DNA of 5,650 nt from an uncultured Lachnospiraceae bacterium (GTDB lineage Bacteria; Bacillota_A; Clostridia; Lachnospirales; Lachnospiraceae). A model generated the notes under the pieces. It searched no databases, was not told the DNA's origin, and was given only the letters and a program-made list of their open reading frames with translations. The translations under genes and the position numbers were made by a program. The DNA lies in contig CAMWWS010000201.1 of the NCBI GenBank assembly GCA_947178085.1, positions 1 to 5,650 on the forward strand, read 5' to 3'. Positions 5,402-5,650 of this stretch are shown here, piece by piece. Within the stretch, counting starts at the first letter, position 1, and the number at the start of each line of letters is the position of its first letter.

Positions 5402-5650
5402 ATGAATCAAAAACTAAAAGAAAAAATATTGGAATCTCTTTCGGCAGTACTGCCTATAACAGGAATCGTCATGCTGCTCAGCATAATACTTGTACCGGTG
5501 GAACTGGGAACTATGGTTATGTTTATATGCGGTGCGATTATGCTCGTGGTTGGAATGGGATTTTTCCAGCTGGGCGCGGAGATGTCCATGACGCCGTTAG
5601 GTGAAGGTATCGGCGTTCAGATATCTAAGACTCGTCATATTATATTGATT
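5402..5650 (+). CDS. DUF1538 integral membrane protein, 5' part (cut by window end)
   Basis: The frame is open from the ATG at 5402 to the last base, giving 83 residues. AGAGGTGA (5388-5395) lies 6 bases upstream, a good ribosome site. The protein begins MNQKLKEKILESLSAVLPITG and has two hydrophobic segments (about residues 15-33 and 37-57). The second runs into FFQLGAEMSMTPLGEGIG, which resembles the conserved '(L/F)F..G.E....P.GE.IG' signature I know from DUF1538 membrane proteins, a family of inner-membrane proteins with no firmly established function (transport has been suggested from structure). It has its own promoter and is separated by a terminator from the wall enzyme, so it is probably a separate transcription unit. 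An overlapping frame from 5392 is a shadow: it lacks this membrane pattern and stops at 5604. Confidence 0.82.
   Translation, partial: MNQKLKEKILESLSAVLPITGIVMLLSIILVPVELGTMVMFICGAIMLVVGMGFFQLGAEMSMTPLGEGIGVQISKTRHIILI

Noticed and set aside
5392..5604. 70-codon + strand frame overlapping the DUF1538 gene
   Set aside because: The frame from 5402 has the better ribosome spacing, membrane segments and DUF1538 signature and stays open to the window end.

Overview
The window looks like chromosome of a low-to-mid GC Firmicute of the class Clostridia, most likely Lachnospiraceae-like. The grounds are purine-rich Shine-Dalgarno sites before every gene, the codon use, the style of the amidase and NodB deacetylase domains, and a DUF1538 membrane protein. 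This placement is inference from sequence style; no 16S or other marker gene is present. All genes are on the + strand.

Layout. (1) Positions 2-706 hold the 3' part of a gene for a protein with aspartate-rich, FG-GAP/VCBS-like calcium loops. (2) Positions 727-1380 encode an OmpR/PhoB-family response regulator with a GTG start. (3) Positions 1384-2847 encode a membrane HAMP/HisKA/HATPase histidine kinase. (4) Positions 2847-3671 encode an exported protein of unknown family whose start overlaps the kinase stop (TAATG). These four genes are packed with gaps of 20, 3 and -1 bases and are probably one transcript. (5) A 179-base non-coding region (3672-3850) contains a nine-unit direct-repeat array with an exact 11-bp period. 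It is followed by a 33-bp imperfect palindrome that ends just before the next ribosome binding site. (6) Positions 3851-5299 encode a secreted or anchored two-enzyme protein, an Amidase_3 domain fused directly to a NodB polysaccharide deacetylase domain. It is closed by a strong intrinsic terminator (5308-5343). (7) A promoter with an extended -10 (5359-5367) then drives a DUF1538 membrane protein gene from 5402, cut by the window end.

Working model (inference). The response regulator, kinase and exported protein form a signalling unit for the cell surface. The 11-bp array has the architecture of OmpR/PhoB-family operators: hexamers close to TGNAAM separated by 5 bp, comparable in form to the known WalR (TGTWAH-N5-TGTWAH) and Bacillus PhoP sites. 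It lies upstream of a peptidoglycan-modifying enzyme, so the neighbouring regulator may control that enzyme. The fusion joins an activity that strips stem peptides from MurNAc to one that N-deacetylates glycan. That is the same pair of steps that the separate proteins CwlD and PdaA carry out in making spore-cortex muramic-delta-lactam, although lysozyme-resistance or wall-turnover roles are equally open.
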